Source: Mycobacterium sp. URHB0044 (lineage in GTDB: Bacteria; Actinomycetota; Actinomycetes; Mycobacteriales; Mycobacteriaceae). Taken from it: DNA of 64,000 nucleotides. Positions 1-8,741 of this stretch are shown here, piece by piece. The translations under genes and the position numbers were made by a program. The number at the start of each line of letters is the position of its first letter. Position 1 is the first letter of the stretch. Location of the stretch: contig NZ_JIAW01000009.1 of the NCBI RefSeq assembly GCF_000620625.1, positions 202,597 through 266,596 on the forward strand, written 5' to 3'. The notes under the pieces are model-generated. The model was not told the DNA's origin, searched no databases, and saw nothing but the letters and a program-made list of their open reading frames with translations.

Positions 1-724
1 GCCAGCTCAGGACCCGCTGCGTGCGGGTGAGGTCGGTCCATCGCCGATCGCCGGTGATGGCGAAGAGTTCGTCCTCGGCGCGAGGACTGAAGTAACCCGG
101 ATTGACGACGTACGGCGCTGCGGTGGCCCAATTTCCGGCGACCATGGCGCGTCCCAGGCCGGCCACGGCCGAACCGGCGGGGACCGCGTCGGTTCCGGCT
201 GGCGTCTTGGTCGTGCCGACCTCAACGGTCTCCGTTTGCATGACCGCCGCAGCGAGCTGTCGGCCATCCTCGGTGAGCTGCCGGTCGTCGAATCGGCGCC
301 CGGCGATCACCAATGATCGGGCGACGTCGACGTCGGCGTCGGCAGCACTGTTGGCGTCGGTCACTCGACCGTCCGCCCAGCGCCAGGACAGCAGCCCGTC
401 CGGCCGACGCAAGTGGTCCTTCGTCCAATCCCAGATCGACCGGAACCGGGGCTCGTCACCCACTGCGACGGCGATGAGCATTCCGTACGCCTGTCCCTCG
501 CTCACGACGTCGCCGCCCTCGTCGCGGCGCAACACGCGTCCATCTGATTCGAGGTAGTCGTGCAAGAACTGGCGACCCGAGGTGACGGCGGCGTGTTCCC
601 GCATCGCGGCGACGTCGGAATCGGTCACCCGCGGATCGACGACCCGTGCAATCAACCAGCCGGTGCAGGCGATCAACGTCAGCACCAGCGCAGTACCGAG
701 CGCCGTGCGCAGTTTGCTCACCAT
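1..724 (-). CDS. GH8-family endoglucanase, C-terminus cut by window edge
   Basis: At least 241 residues are visible, and the C-terminus lies beyond base 1. The N-terminus is hydrophobic (about residues 8-28) with a possible lipobox LIAC at Cys20, so the protein is either a lipoprotein or membrane anchored outside the cell. Residues 75-81 read SEGQAYG, the GH8 motif carrying the proton-donor Glu (Glu76). Residues 123-131 (DANSAADAD) match the second GH8 signature. GH8 enzymes such as BcsZ cut beta-1,4-glucans and accompany bacterial cellulose synthases. The start is ATG at 724, followed in frame by GTG at 721, and overlaps the end of the upstream glycosyltransferase gene by seven bases, so it belongs to that operon. 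The family call is good; the substrate is inferred. Confidence 0.8.
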   Translation of the reverse strand, partial: MVSKLRTALGTALVLTLIACTGWLIARVVDPRVTDSDVAAMREHAAVTSGRQFLHDYLESDGRVLRRDEGGDVVSEGQAYGMLIAVAVGDEPRFRSIWDWTKDHLRRPDGLLSWRWADGRVTDANSAADADVDVARSLVIAGRRFDDRQLTEDGRQLAAAVMQTETVEVGTTKTPAGTDAVPAGSAVAGLGRAMVAGNWATAAPYVVNPGYFSPRAEDELFAITGDRRWTDLTRTQRVLSW

Positions 725-3405
725 GTGCGCCGCCTCGGCCGTGCCCGCGACATCAGAATTGCCGCACCGACGATGACCACCACGCAGCCAACCAGAACGA
801 AACCCCTTCCGTCCGTGGGAACATCGATTAGCGGCTTCACCGGTGCATTCTTCGCGGGCGCCTCCGGCACGAACGCCATCGGCGTCGAAGGGTCGAGTCC
901 GACGGGCGCGTCGGGCACGTCGCGCAACGTCTGCAACCGTGGACCATCCGGTCCGTCGGTCAGCAGGAAGCTCGTCGGCTCACCGCCGACGAGATCGACG
1001 GGCAGTCGTACTTCCCGTCCGGCCGCAGTCACCACCGCGGTGTACTGCCCCGCCGGCAATGCGGCATAGCCGGTGACCAAGCTGTAGTCGGCCGTGTTGG
1101 CCAGAACGGTCGGGGTCCCCGGGCCATTCGGCGTGAGCGTGAGATTGACGGACCCGACCGCACCCGCGGCCTGCATCAATCGCACCTGGGCGTCGGGCCC
1201 GGCCACCGCGGGTTGACCGTCTTGGGCCAGTTCGCCCACGACTTGGTTGGATTCGGATTGGGAGAACAGTGCCAGCGTGTACGCCGCATCCGCATCGAGA
1301 GTCAGGACCTGCCGGATCACCGGGGCGCCTCGGCCGGCATGCGTGGTCGCCACGTACGTCCCGGCCGGTACCGAACGGTAGCCCAGCGGGTTGACGTCAC
1401 TGCGGGTTTGGAGTGAACCGGCGGCGGTTCCGTCGACGCGGATCAGGTCCAGCGTCTCGGCCGGGGCGCCGCGCCGCAGATCCGCTACCCGGAGCATTGC
1501 GGCCCCGTCCCGCGGCGGGTCCAGGCCTGGTCCCAAGCCAATGTCCTTGGTGCGGAACGGAAACCGGACCTTCAGGTCGGTGCCGTCGATGGCGACCGAC
1601 TCGACCGCGAACGGGCCCACCTGACGCTCGAAGAATGCCGCTACGCCTTGCAGCTGGTCGTGCGGCCCAGTGAGCGTCATTTCGCGTCGTGGCGTGCCGG
1701 CGACCTGCTCGACGTCGGAGACTGGAAGGTCTTTGAGCACAATGGGTTCCGCGGCAGTAACAACTGCCAGCGTCGCAAGTATGCGCTGATCCACCGTCCG
1801 GGACTGCAGAGCGGCTAGCGCGTCGGGATCGGCGTGCCCGGCTAGCCGCGCTGCGAGTTGTCCGGAGAACGCCGGTGCCGCAGGAGTTGCCGGTTTCGAT
1901 GTCGGCGAGCCGTTGTCGACGCGGAGTACGTCGACGCGCTTGCCTCCGGTGCCGAAGGTGGCTGCGGGCCGCGCGTGCGATATTGCGTCGTTGAGCACGC
2001 CGTTGGTGCGCATGTCCGCACGCATGGATGGCGTCGAGACGACCCAGTCGTGGCTCGCCCAGCCGCGTGGTGCCCATGACCGCACCTGCTCGTCGGTGTC
2101 CACCTTGTAGGCCCAGATGACGTTGCGCCGGTCCCGACCGTCCCGGACCAGGTCCACCCAGAGTGCGTCGTCGACGATCAGTCGTTCGTCCTTGGGAACG
2201 TTCTGCTCGATCCACTGCTGTGCCTGCTGCATCGGTGCGTCGTCATCGGTGTGCAACACACTGCGATAGCTGGGCAGCCACAGCGAGGCCACGATGGCGA
2301 CGATCAACGTGCCGGCCGCCAGCCCGAGGCGTCGGGAACGTCGCAGACCGACCGACGGCTGTGCGACCGGGCGTCTCAGGTAACGCACTGCCACCTCGCC
2401 GGTGCCGGCTATCAGAAGTGCCGCCAGTGGCACCACGGACAGCACGAAGGGCACCGGCAGGTATCCGGGACGAACGATCGTCGCGATGAGGATCATCAAT
2501 CCGACGGCGAACGGCCTCAATCGGTCGACGAAGAATGCGGCCACGGCGACCGGCACGGCCAGCACCGGCAGCGCCGGGTCGAGCACGAACCATTCGTCGA
2601 CGGTGTGACGCTTGAGCGAACCGGGATCGGTGATGGCGCCGCCGGCCGCCCGCTCCCACAGCTGGAACTTGATGCCCTGCCACAAGCTGACGTGCCCAGG
2701 TCCGGGAATCAGCTCGCCGCGCACCACCGCCATCAGGACGTAGGTGCTCACCGTCGCGGTGAACACGGTGCCGAACACCGCGAGCGCGTAGCGGCGTGTC
2801 GTGGGTGAGGTCCTGGTCCACACCAGCCACACGACCATGGGCGCGAACAGCAACATGGTTTCCTTGGTCAACACGGCGACGCCGAAACACGCAGCGGCGC
2901 CGAACATCGCCGACAGCCGGTGGCGCGGTGAACAGATGAGCACCAACGCCGTGAGCAGCCACGCGATCGCGAGGTTGTCCAGGTACACCGTGCGGCTCAA
3001 CGCGATCGACAACGGCGAGACCGCGAAGATCACCACCGCCGCGGCACTCGCCCACCGCGACATGTCGACACGACGAGCCAGGAGCCACAGCAGGCCGGCG
3101 GTGAGCACGGCAACGGCGACCATGAGATAACGTCCGGCGGCGACCGCGTTGCCGCCGAAGTCGGGACCGGAAATCGCCGTCCACAGCGCCAATTGGAGCC
3201 AGCCGGCTGGCGGGTGGTCGTACCAGTACGTGTAGTGGGCGATCTCTCCCCAGTGCGCCACGGCGTATGCCTGGGCGACGTAGGTACCTTCGTCGTCGAG
3301 CCGGGCGGGAGACCCCGTGAGGTTGATCAACCGGAGTATTGCGGTGAGCGCCAGGAGGATCCCCACGATGGGGATCGAAGGGTTGAGTCGTCGCAGCCGA
3401 TTCAT
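718..3405 (-). CDS. GT-C (ArnT/PMT-like) membrane glycosyltransferase
   Basis: An 895-residue protein. Its first half has about 9-11 hydrophobic segments, with an acidic extracytoplasmic first loop (LDDEGTY, near residue 37) and a DHPPAGW motif typical of ArnT/PMT-family glycosyltransferases, which use polyprenyl-linked sugars. After about residue 400 comes a long non-membrane region, presumably extracytoplasmic, then one transmembrane segment near residues 868-885 and an Arg-rich tail. Such enzymes transfer sugars at the outer face of the membrane. The ATG overlaps the stop of the upstream GT2 gene (ATGA), and the GH8 gene overlaps its own stop, giving a coupled three-gene operon. The substrate cannot be read from sequence; a role in decorating an exported glucan is inference. 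Confidence 0.75.
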   Translation of the reverse strand: MNRLRRLNPSIPIVGILLALTAILRLINLTGSPARLDDEGTYVAQAYAVAHWGEIAHYTYWYDHPPAGWLQLALWTAISGPDFGGNAVAAGRYLMVAVAVLTAGLLWLLARRVDMSRWASAAAVVIFAVSPLSIALSRTVYLDNLAIAWLLTALVLICSPRHRLSAMFGAAACFGVAVLTKETMLLFAPMVVWLVWTRTSPTTRRYALAVFGTVFTATVSTYVLMAVVRGELIPGPGHVSLWQGIKFQLWERAAGGAITDPGSLKRHTVDEWFVLDPALPVLAVPVAVAAFFVDRLRPFAVGLMILIATIVRPGYLPVPFVLSVVPLAALLIAGTGEVAVRYLRRPVAQPSVGLRRSRRLGLAAGTLIVAIVASLWLPSYRSVLHTDDDAPMQQAQQWIEQNVPKDERLIVDDALWVDLVRDGRDRRNVIWAYKVDTDEQVRSWAPRGWASHDWVVSTPSMRADMRTNGVLNDAISHARPAATFGTGGKRVDVLRVDNGSPTSKPATPAAPAFSGQLAARLAGHADPDALAALQSRTVDQRILATLAVVTAAEPIVLKDLPVSDVEQVAGTPRREMTLTGPHDQLQGVAAFFERQVGPFAVESVAIDGTDLKVRFPFRTKDIGLGPGLDPPRDGAAMLRVADLRRGAPAETLDLIRVDGTAAGSLQTRSDVNPLGYRSVPAGTYVATTHAGRGAPVIRQVLTLDADAAYTLALFSQSESNQVVGELAQDGQPAVAGPDAQVRLMQAAGAVGSVNLTLTPNGPGTPTVLANTADYSLVTGYAALPAGQYTAVVTAAGREVRLPVDLVGGEPTSFLLTDGPDGPRLQTLRDVPDAPVGLDPSTPMAFVPEAPAKNAPVKPLIDVPTDGRGFVLVGCVVVIVGAAILMSRARPRRRTW

Positions 3406-5009
3406 GCCGCCGTCTTCTCCCTCTGCACCGCGGTGCGGTGGGCGTTGGCATGCTCCGTCTTCTCCCAGCCGCCCTGACCCCGCATCTCACGCCACACCGA
3501 ACGCACCGCGGCCACCGCGAGCAGCAATTGGTACGGGAATGTGCCGAGCAGCAGTCGCACGCGGTCCCACCATCGGATCCGGATGCCGAAGTCCCGTCCG
3601 AATTCACCGAGCGCGGCAGCCTCGACGGCCATGGTCACCAGCGTGAGCGCAAGCGGAAGGAACGTCACCAATGCCACGGGCACAACGACTTTCAGCAGAA
3701 ACATCGACAAGACCGAAAGAGGCAACAACACCCCCGTCGCCGCCTGAAGGAACGGCATCGCGAGCGTGTAGCGAGCCAACCAGCGTTGTCTGCGGCTGGG
3801 CAGCTTGCGCCACTCGCCCTTGCGGAGCACCTGCAGGAAGCCCTGGTCCCACCGCGTGCGCTGTTTCACCAGCGCCCGTATCGAATGCGGCGTCTCCTCG
3901 CGCGTCACCACTTCCGGGTCGTACGCGACGGCCACGGTCGCGCCGCGGGTCGACAGCCGCACCCCGATTTCGCAGTCCTCGGCCAAGCAGTGGGAATCCC
4001 ATCCCCCCGCGCTGCGGAGCAATTCGGTGCGGGTGAACACCGTATTGCCGCCGAGCGGGATGAACCGTTGCTCGGCGTGGAAGTGCAAGCGCGAGCGGAA
4101 CCAGAAGTAGTACTCGAGGCAATTGCGCAACGACCACCAGCTCGTGCGGACGTTCATCAATTGGACGCCCGCCTGGACGACGTCTGCGCCGGACTCCTCG
4201 AACCGCGCTTCGACGAGGCGCAACAAGCCGGGATGCACCTCGTCCTCGGCGTCGAAGATTCCGACGACCTCGCCCCGGCATTGGGGCAGCGCGGTGTTCA
4301 GCGCCTTCGGTTTGTTCTTCGACAGATGGCGGTCCATGACCACCCGCACGGTGCGAGGGTGGCGAGCGGCTGCAGCGCGGGCCACGTGTTCCGTCTCCGG
4401 ATCGTCGTGACCGATGATCACGATCACCTCGTAGAAGGGGTGGTCGAGACGGGCCAGCGCCTCGATCGTGTCACCGAGGACGTCCTGTTCGTGGCGAGCA
4501 GGAAGCAACAACGAGAACGAACGGTGGGCGCCGGCGTTTCTGCGCCGAAAGCCGGTGGCTGCCAAGGACTCGGGGGTGTGCCAGGCGTGCAGCATCCACC
4601 ACAGCGTGGTGCCGGCGACCATGACCAGGGCCAGCGACAGCACCACCAGTACGCCGAAGAGGATGAGCTGAGGCCACCCGAGCGAACTGTCCTCGTGCAC
4701 GGGCGGCATCGGCGCGGCTTGCGGTGTGGCGCCTGAGAGCGCCTGCACGTTCTCGGCTTGCGGTAGCGCGCCTCCGGAGACTCCGACGAGGTAGGGCGCT
4801 TCACCATGCAAACCCGGTGGCGGCTGGCCCGGGGCCGGGCCCGGTGGCTGCTGATCGGCCGGTTTCTGCCCGTCGTCACTCGTCGAAGGGACCGACGGCG
4901 GTGCGCCGGACTCATCATGGTGTGACGATGGTCGCCCGCTGAAGATCACCACGGCGACGAACACGGCGACGAGACAAAACGCAGCAAAGGTCCGGTTGAA
5001 GCGGGTCAT
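3402..5009 (-). CDS. Processive GT2 glycosyltransferase (cellulose/hyaluronan synthase-like)
   Basis: A 535-residue protein. It has one N-terminal transmembrane segment (about 9-25), a Pro/Gln-rich linker (about 45-75), a second membrane segment (about 112-140), a GT-A domain (about 160-390), then several C-terminal membrane segments (about 425-510). The catalytic domain shows the DAED metal/substrate motif (FDAEDE), the acceptor-side LAEDCE motif and QRTRW, the Q(x)xRW signature of processive inverting GT2 enzymes that synthesise and extrude beta-linked polysaccharide. There is no PilZ domain. It is the first gene of the operon with the GT-C and GH8 genes. The 258 bases between it and the next gene (5010-5267) hold its promoter region; nothing else was recognised there. 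The product polymer is unproven. Confidence 0.82.
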   Translation of the reverse strand: MTRFNRTFAAFCLVAVFVAVVIFSGRPSSHHDESGAPPSVPSTSDDGQKPADQQPPGPAPGQPPPGLHGEAPYLVGVSGGALPQAENVQALSGATPQAAPMPPVHEDSSLGWPQLILFGVLVVLSLALVMVAGTTLWWMLHAWHTPESLAATGFRRRNAGAHRSFSLLLPARHEQDVLGDTIEALARLDHPFYEVIVIIGHDDPETEHVARAAAARHPRTVRVVMDRHLSKNKPKALNTALPQCRGEVVGIFDAEDEVHPGLLRLVEARFEESGADVVQAGVQLMNVRTSWWSLRNCLEYYFWFRSRLHFHAEQRFIPLGGNTVFTRTELLRSAGGWDSHCLAEDCEIGVRLSTRGATVAVAYDPEVVTREETPHSIRALVKQRTRWDQGFLQVLRKGEWRKLPSRRQRWLARYTLAMPFLQAATGVLLPLSVLSMFLLKVVVPVALVTFLPLALTLVTMAVEAAALGEFGRDFGIRIRWWDRVRLLLGTFPYQLLLAVAAVRSVWREMRGQGGWEKTEHANAHRTAVQREKTAA

Positions 5010-5267
5010 ACGGATTCCCCTCGAGGCATCGCCTCACCGGACGACATTGGCACAGTGAGGCTTCGATCGGGTTCTGTCCCGTTCCCCGCAACCGGACAGC
5101 GCGTACTCGAACCAAACGGTAGCCCGTCGGGCACTACTTCAAACCGGCCGAATTCGGTGAATTGGACGGCGTCATTTCACGCCAAACATCGCCCTATTTC
5201 CACGTCATTGGAATCTAAACGCGGTGTGATGAAGAAAGATTGATCAGCGGCGTTCCTGCAGTCGTGC

Positions 5268-5621
5268 TCAGCCAGGCATTCCCGGCACGTTCGGAACCTT
5301 CGGCGGATTGGGCACGGCGGGCGGTCCAGGAACCGCCGGCGGATTCGGGACCTCGACGTTCGGCGGCGGCGGAACTGCCGGCGGCACGACGGTGACCGGC
5401 GGCGGTGAGACGGGCGGTGGCGACGGAATCACCGTGGCAGGTGGGTTGATCGTCACCGTGTCGGTACCCGTCGGCGCCTGGGTCGTGGTGGTCGTCGTCG
5501 TGGTCGTCGTCGTGGTTGATTCGTCGCCGTCCTTGTCCCCGCCGCAGCCGGCGGCCAACGGGCTGATGCTGATGGCGGCGACCACGGCGATCACCTGTGG
5601 CCAGGATGTGCGATTGATCAT
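5268..5621 (-). CDS. Pro/Thr-rich low-complexity lipoprotein
   Basis: A 117-residue protein of unknown function. It has a signal peptide (residues 1-25) ending in the lipobox LAAGC, so it is predicted to be lipid-anchored to the outer face of the membrane. It continues with an acidic stretch (GGDKDGDES), a run of twelve Thr residues, and a Pro-rich C-terminus made of PPAVP / PNPP-type units. This composition suggests an extended cell-wall-spanning stalk, and the Thr run could accept O-mannose, as in mycobacterial lipoproteins; both are inference. No catalytic domain is visible. It sits between the exopolysaccharide operon and the siderophore locus, in the same direction as the former. Confidence 0.7.
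   Translation of the reverse strand: MINRTSWPQVIAVVAAISISPLAAGCGGDKDGDESTTTTTTTTTTTTQAPTGTDTVTINPPATVIPSPPPVSPPPVTVVPPAVPPPPNVEVPNPPAVPGPPAVPNPPKVPNVPGMPG
5481..5516. repeat. Trinucleotide tract encoding twelve threonines
   Basis: On the plus strand, twelve consecutive NGT triplets (GGT or CGT) encode Thr12 on the minus strand. The tract mixes ACC and ACG codons, so it is not a perfect microsatellite, but replication slippage could still change its length in whole codons. Confidence 0.85.
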
Positions 5622-5762
5622 GTCAGCCTCGCTTCATCGTGAGCCGGTCCGGCGTCCGGCCTCGTCGACGGCTACCCACGGCAAGGCGCGGCAAACCGGC
5701 AATCGTTAGCTGGCGGGCGATCACACCCACGGGACGCCACTCCATGCGCCCGCGTTCGATGC

Positions 5763-5781
5763 TTAGGGTAGCCTAAGCTTG
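5763..5781 (+). promoter_or_regulatory. IdeR-like iron box abutting the start codon
   Basis: TTAGGGTAGCCTAAGCTTG matches 16 of 19 positions of the degenerate IdeR consensus (TWAGGTWAGSCTWACCTWA). It contains TAGCCT, a plausible -10 hexamer (TANNNT) at 5769-5774, about seven bases before the ATG at 5782. There is no Shine-Dalgarno sequence, so the transcript is probably leaderless and iron-repressed. Confidence 0.7.
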
Positions 5782-6597
5782 ATGAGCTTCTCGCATGCCT
5801 CCGTAATCGAGACGGTTCAATTGAATCCGCGCCTGCGCCGGATCACGTTGCGCGTCGATGATCCCGAATCGCTGGACGTGCAGCGGGCCGGCGACTCTGC
5901 GGTCGGCGTCTACTTCCCCACCGCGGAGCCTGCGTCCGGCGCGGAGGGCCGCAACTACTCGGTGCGACGCCATGACGGCGACGTGATCGACCTCGACGTC
6001 GTCTTGCATGCCCGCGGGCCAGGAACGATGTGGGCGACGTCTGCCGCCCCCGGCGACCGGGTGGGACTCGACCACGCCCGGTCCTGGTACCGCCCTGAGC
6101 CGATTACCGACTGGCAGCTTCTGGTCACCGATCTGTCCGGCCTACCCGCCACGGCACGCATCATCGAGGAGTTGCCCGGCGGCGTCCCCGTCACCGCCAT
6201 CGTGGAAGTAGCCGACCGAGACGACCTGGAGTATCTGCCTTCGCACCCGGACGTGACCGTCGTCCCCAGTATCGGCAGCGGAAATGGCCACGCACCAAGT
6301 CAACTCGCACACCTGGTTCGCGAGCTGACGCTGTCAGTCGGTCGCGGCTACTGCTGGTTCGCGGGCGAGGCCTCCGAATCCCGAGCCGTCCGCAAGCACC
6401 TCCGCGCCCGCGGCTGGACCATCGACCAGTACGACATCACCGGGTACTGGCGGTTTGACTCCGAAACGTGGGACCAGAAGTTCGCGCTCGTCGAAGACGA
6501 CGTGCTTCCCGTGTACGAGAAGGCGCTCGCCGACGGCAAGGGCGACAAGGTGGCGTCCGAGGAGTTCGACGATGCACTCGAACGAGTCGGCCTCTAG
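5782..6597 (+). CDS. Siderophore-interacting protein (ViuB/SIP-type ferric reductase)
   Basis: A 271-residue protein of the SIP family (flavin reductase-like fold), cytoplasmic FAD enzymes that reduce Fe(III)-siderophore and release iron. It shows the FAD-binding RNYSVR motif (near residue 60), a GPGTMWA phosphate-binding segment, and the SIP C-terminal signature YCWFAGEASE ... ITGYWR. A charged tail of about 45 residues follows. The chosen start is ATG at 5782; a TTG at 5779 is also possible but lies inside the iron box. It heads an operon with two FecCD permeases and an ATPase: after import, this protein would strip iron. The family call is firm; the exact siderophore is inferred from the locus. 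Confidence 0.88.
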   Translation: MSFSHASVIETVQLNPRLRRITLRVDDPESLDVQRAGDSAVGVYFPTAEPASGAEGRNYSVRRHDGDVIDLDVVLHARGPGTMWATSAAPGDRVGLDHARSWYRPEPITDWQLLVTDLSGLPATARIIEELPGGVPVTAIVEVADRDDLEYLPSHPDVTVVPSIGSGNGHAPSQLAHLVRELTLSVGRGYCWFAGEASESRAVRKHLRARGWTIDQYDITGYWRFDSETWDQKFALVEDDVLPVYEKALADGKGDKVASEEFDDALERVGL

Positions 6598-6602
6598 ACG
6601 CC

Positions 6603-7655
6603 GTGACCGCCACCGCCCCTGCGCTTGCGGCGCCGCCTCTCGTTCCGCCGACGCGTGCAACGCGACGCCGACGGGCCGTGGGGCTCGTCGGCGCCGTGGC
6701 ACTGCTCGCCGCGACGTGCATCGCGAGCCTCGCCGTCGGCACCGAAAACGTAGCCCTGTCAGCCGTCTGGCACGCCGTGACGAACTACCAGGACGTCGGC
6801 GACCAGTGGATCGTGCACGATCTGCGCGTTCCTCGCACCGTGCTCGCGCTGCTCGTCGGCGTGGCCCTCGGACTGTCGGGAACCCTGATCCAGGCGGTGG
6901 GACGCAATCCGCTGGCCGACGCGGAGATCCTCGGAATCAACTCCGGCGCAGCGTTGTTCGTCGTCTGCGCCATCGCATTCCTTGGCCTGACCGGCATCTG
7001 GACCTACATCTGGTTCGCGTTCGCCGGTGCGCTGTTCGCGATGCTGGTGGTCTACCTGGTCGGCATGACGGGCCGCGCCACGGTCACCCCGATCCGCGTG
7101 CTGCTCGCCGGCGTCGCCGTCGGCGCGGTGATGGACGGCATCGGATACGCGGTTCGGTTGCGCAACCCGCGCGCCTTCGACAACATGCGGTTCTGGGACG
7201 CGGGGGCGCTCGACGGCCGCTCCCTCGAAGTGGCCGCGGCCGTCGCCCCATTCATCGCCATCGGTGTTGGCTTGTGCATCGTCGTGGGGCGTTCGCTCAA
7301 CGTCACCGCGCTCGGTGACGATCTGGCGAAGACCGTCGGCGGCAACGTGGCCCGCACCCAGGCGCTGAGCCTGATCGCCGTCACCCTGCTGGCGGGCGCG
7401 GCCACTGCCGGCGCGGGCCCCATCGGCTTCGTCGGCCTGATGGTGCCGCATGCGGTGCGACGATTCACGGGACCGGACTGGCGCTGGATCCTCGCCTACG
7501 CCACCGTCGTTGCACCGGCCCTGCTGCTGGCCGCCGACATCCTCGGGCGGGTGGTCATCCGTCCCGCCGAACTGCCCGCAGGCATCGTCACCGCGTTCCT
7601 CGGTGCGCCGGTCCTCATCTGGCTGGTCCGCAGGCGGGCTGTTGATCAGTCATGA
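6603..7655 (+). CDS. FecCD-type ferric siderophore ABC permease, subunit 1
   Basis: A 350-residue FecCD/BtuC-family integral membrane protein with about nine or ten transmembrane segments. The conserved LGLSGTLIQAVGRNPLADAE region (near residue 90) is the hallmark of iron-siderophore permeases, and GAGPIGFVGLMVPHAVR (near 270) holds the ATPase-coupling segment. It starts with GTG five bases after the reductase stop and overlaps the next permease gene (ATGA). With the second permease, the ATPase and the binding lipoprotein encoded at 37133-38116 it would form a heterodimeric importer. It corresponds in position to the Fxu permeases described for M. smegmatis exochelin uptake; which letter applies cannot be judged here. 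Confidence 0.9.
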   Translation: MTATAPALAAPPLVPPTRATRRRRAVGLVGAVALLAATCIASLAVGTENVALSAVWHAVTNYQDVGDQWIVHDLRVPRTVLALLVGVALGLSGTLIQAVGRNPLADAEILGINSGAALFVVCAIAFLGLTGIWTYIWFAFAGALFAMLVVYLVGMTGRATVTPIRVLLAGVAVGAVMDGIGYAVRLRNPRAFDNMRFWDAGALDGRSLEVAAAVAPFIAIGVGLCIVVGRSLNVTALGDDLAKTVGGNVARTQALSLIAVTLLAGAATAGAGPIGFVGLMVPHAVRRFTGPDWRWILAYATVVAPALLLAADILGRVVIRPAELPAGIVTAFLGAPVLIWLVRRRAVDQS

Positions 7656-8719
7656 CGATCGTCGAGAACCCTTCACACCAGGTTGAATTCGGCCGCCGTC
7701 AACTCGTGTTCCGGATCGGCAGCCTGTCCGCACGAGCATCGTGGCGTGCGGTCACCGTCGTCGCGTCGCTACTGATCGCCGCCGTCGTGGTCGCGGTGCT
7801 GACGCTCGGCATCGGCAAGTTCACCGTCGCGCCCGCCGACGTGCTCGGCGTCCTGTTGGGCACCAACACGTCGTTCGACCGGGTGGTCGTCCTGGAATGG
7901 CGGATGCCCCGCATGTTGATGGCGTTGCTCATCGGCGCCGCACTGGGCGTTTCGGGAGCGATCTTCCAGGCCCTGACCCGCAACCCGCTGGGCAGCCCGG
8001 ACATCATCGGGGTGAACACGGGCGCCTACACCGGCGCTCTGATCGTCATCGCCGGCCTCGGTGGCGGGTACTACGCCGTGGCGGCCGGAGCGTTGGTCGG
8101 CGGTCTCGTCACCGCCGTCGTCGTGTACGCCCTCTCCTACCGCAACGGCGTGGCGGGCTACCGGCTCATCGTCGTGGGCATCGCGGTCAGCGCGGTGGTG
8201 AGTTCGGTCAATCAGTGGATCGTGCTCAAGATCGACCTCCACACCGCCATCACCGCCTCGGTGTGGCAGCAGGGCACGCTCAACGGATTGAGTTGGGAGC
8301 AAGTGATTCCCATGTCGATCTGCCTGCTCGTCGTGGCCGTGGTGCTGGTGGCGCTGGGGCCGCAGCTGCCGGTGTTGCAAATGGGCGACGATGCCGCAGG
8401 CGCACTGGGCGTGCGGCCGGAGCGCGCCCGGTTGGCGTACCTCGTCGCCGGCGTCGGCCTGGTGGCCGTGGCCTGCGCCGCGGCCGGGCCGGTGTCGTTC
8501 GTCGCGCTCGCCGCCCCGCAGATCGCACGCCGGCTCACCGCGAGTCCCGGCGTGGGCCTGATCCCATCGGCGGCGATGGGCGCGGTGCTGCTCCTGGTGA
8601 GCGACGTCCTCGCCCAACAGTTGTTCGGTGGGAGCGAACTGCCCGTGGGCGCGGTCACCGTATCGCTCGGCGGGGTGTATCTGATCTACCTGCTCATCTC
8701 GCAGGCGCGCCAACGTTGA
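7652..8719 (+). CDS. FecCD-type ferric siderophore ABC permease, subunit 2
   Basis: A 355-residue FecCD-family permease, paralogous to its upstream neighbour. GVSGAIFQALTRNPLGSPD (near residue 95) and AAGPVSFVALAAPQIAR (near 275) are the equivalents of the motifs in subunit 1. The N-terminal 28 residues are hydrophilic. The ATG overlaps the previous stop by four bases, indicating translational coupling and a 1:1 heterodimer. A 22-base gap separates it from the ATPase gene. Confidence 0.9.
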   Translation: MTIVENPSHQVEFGRRQLVFRIGSLSARASWRAVTVVASLLIAAVVVAVLTLGIGKFTVAPADVLGVLLGTNTSFDRVVVLEWRMPRMLMALLIGAALGVSGAIFQALTRNPLGSPDIIGVNTGAYTGALIVIAGLGGGYYAVAAGALVGGLVTAVVVYALSYRNGVAGYRLIVVGIAVSAVVSSVNQWIVLKIDLHTAITASVWQQGTLNGLSWEQVIPMSICLLVVAVVLVALGPQLPVLQMGDDAAGALGVRPERARLAYLVAGVGLVAVACAAAGPVSFVALAAPQIARRLTASPGVGLIPSAAMGAVLLLVSDVLAQQLFGGSELPVGAVTVSLGGVYLIYLLISQARQR

Positions 8720-8741
8720 TGCCGCAGAAGGTGGTTACCCC

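Noticed and set aside
2243..3607. Second long minus-strand frame overlapping the GT-C gene
   Set aside because: Arg-rich shadow frame with no hydrophobic pattern; the other frame shows regular membrane segments and family motifs.
3438..4736. Long plus-strand reading frame opposite the GT2 gene
   Set aside because: Composition is His/Gln/Arg-rich, as expected for the complement of a GC-rich gene, with no domain; the minus strand encodes clear GT2 motifs.
5055..5243. Small plus-strand frame between the GT2 and lipoprotein genes
   Set aside because: No ribosome site or recognisable feature; the stretch is the GT2 promoter region.
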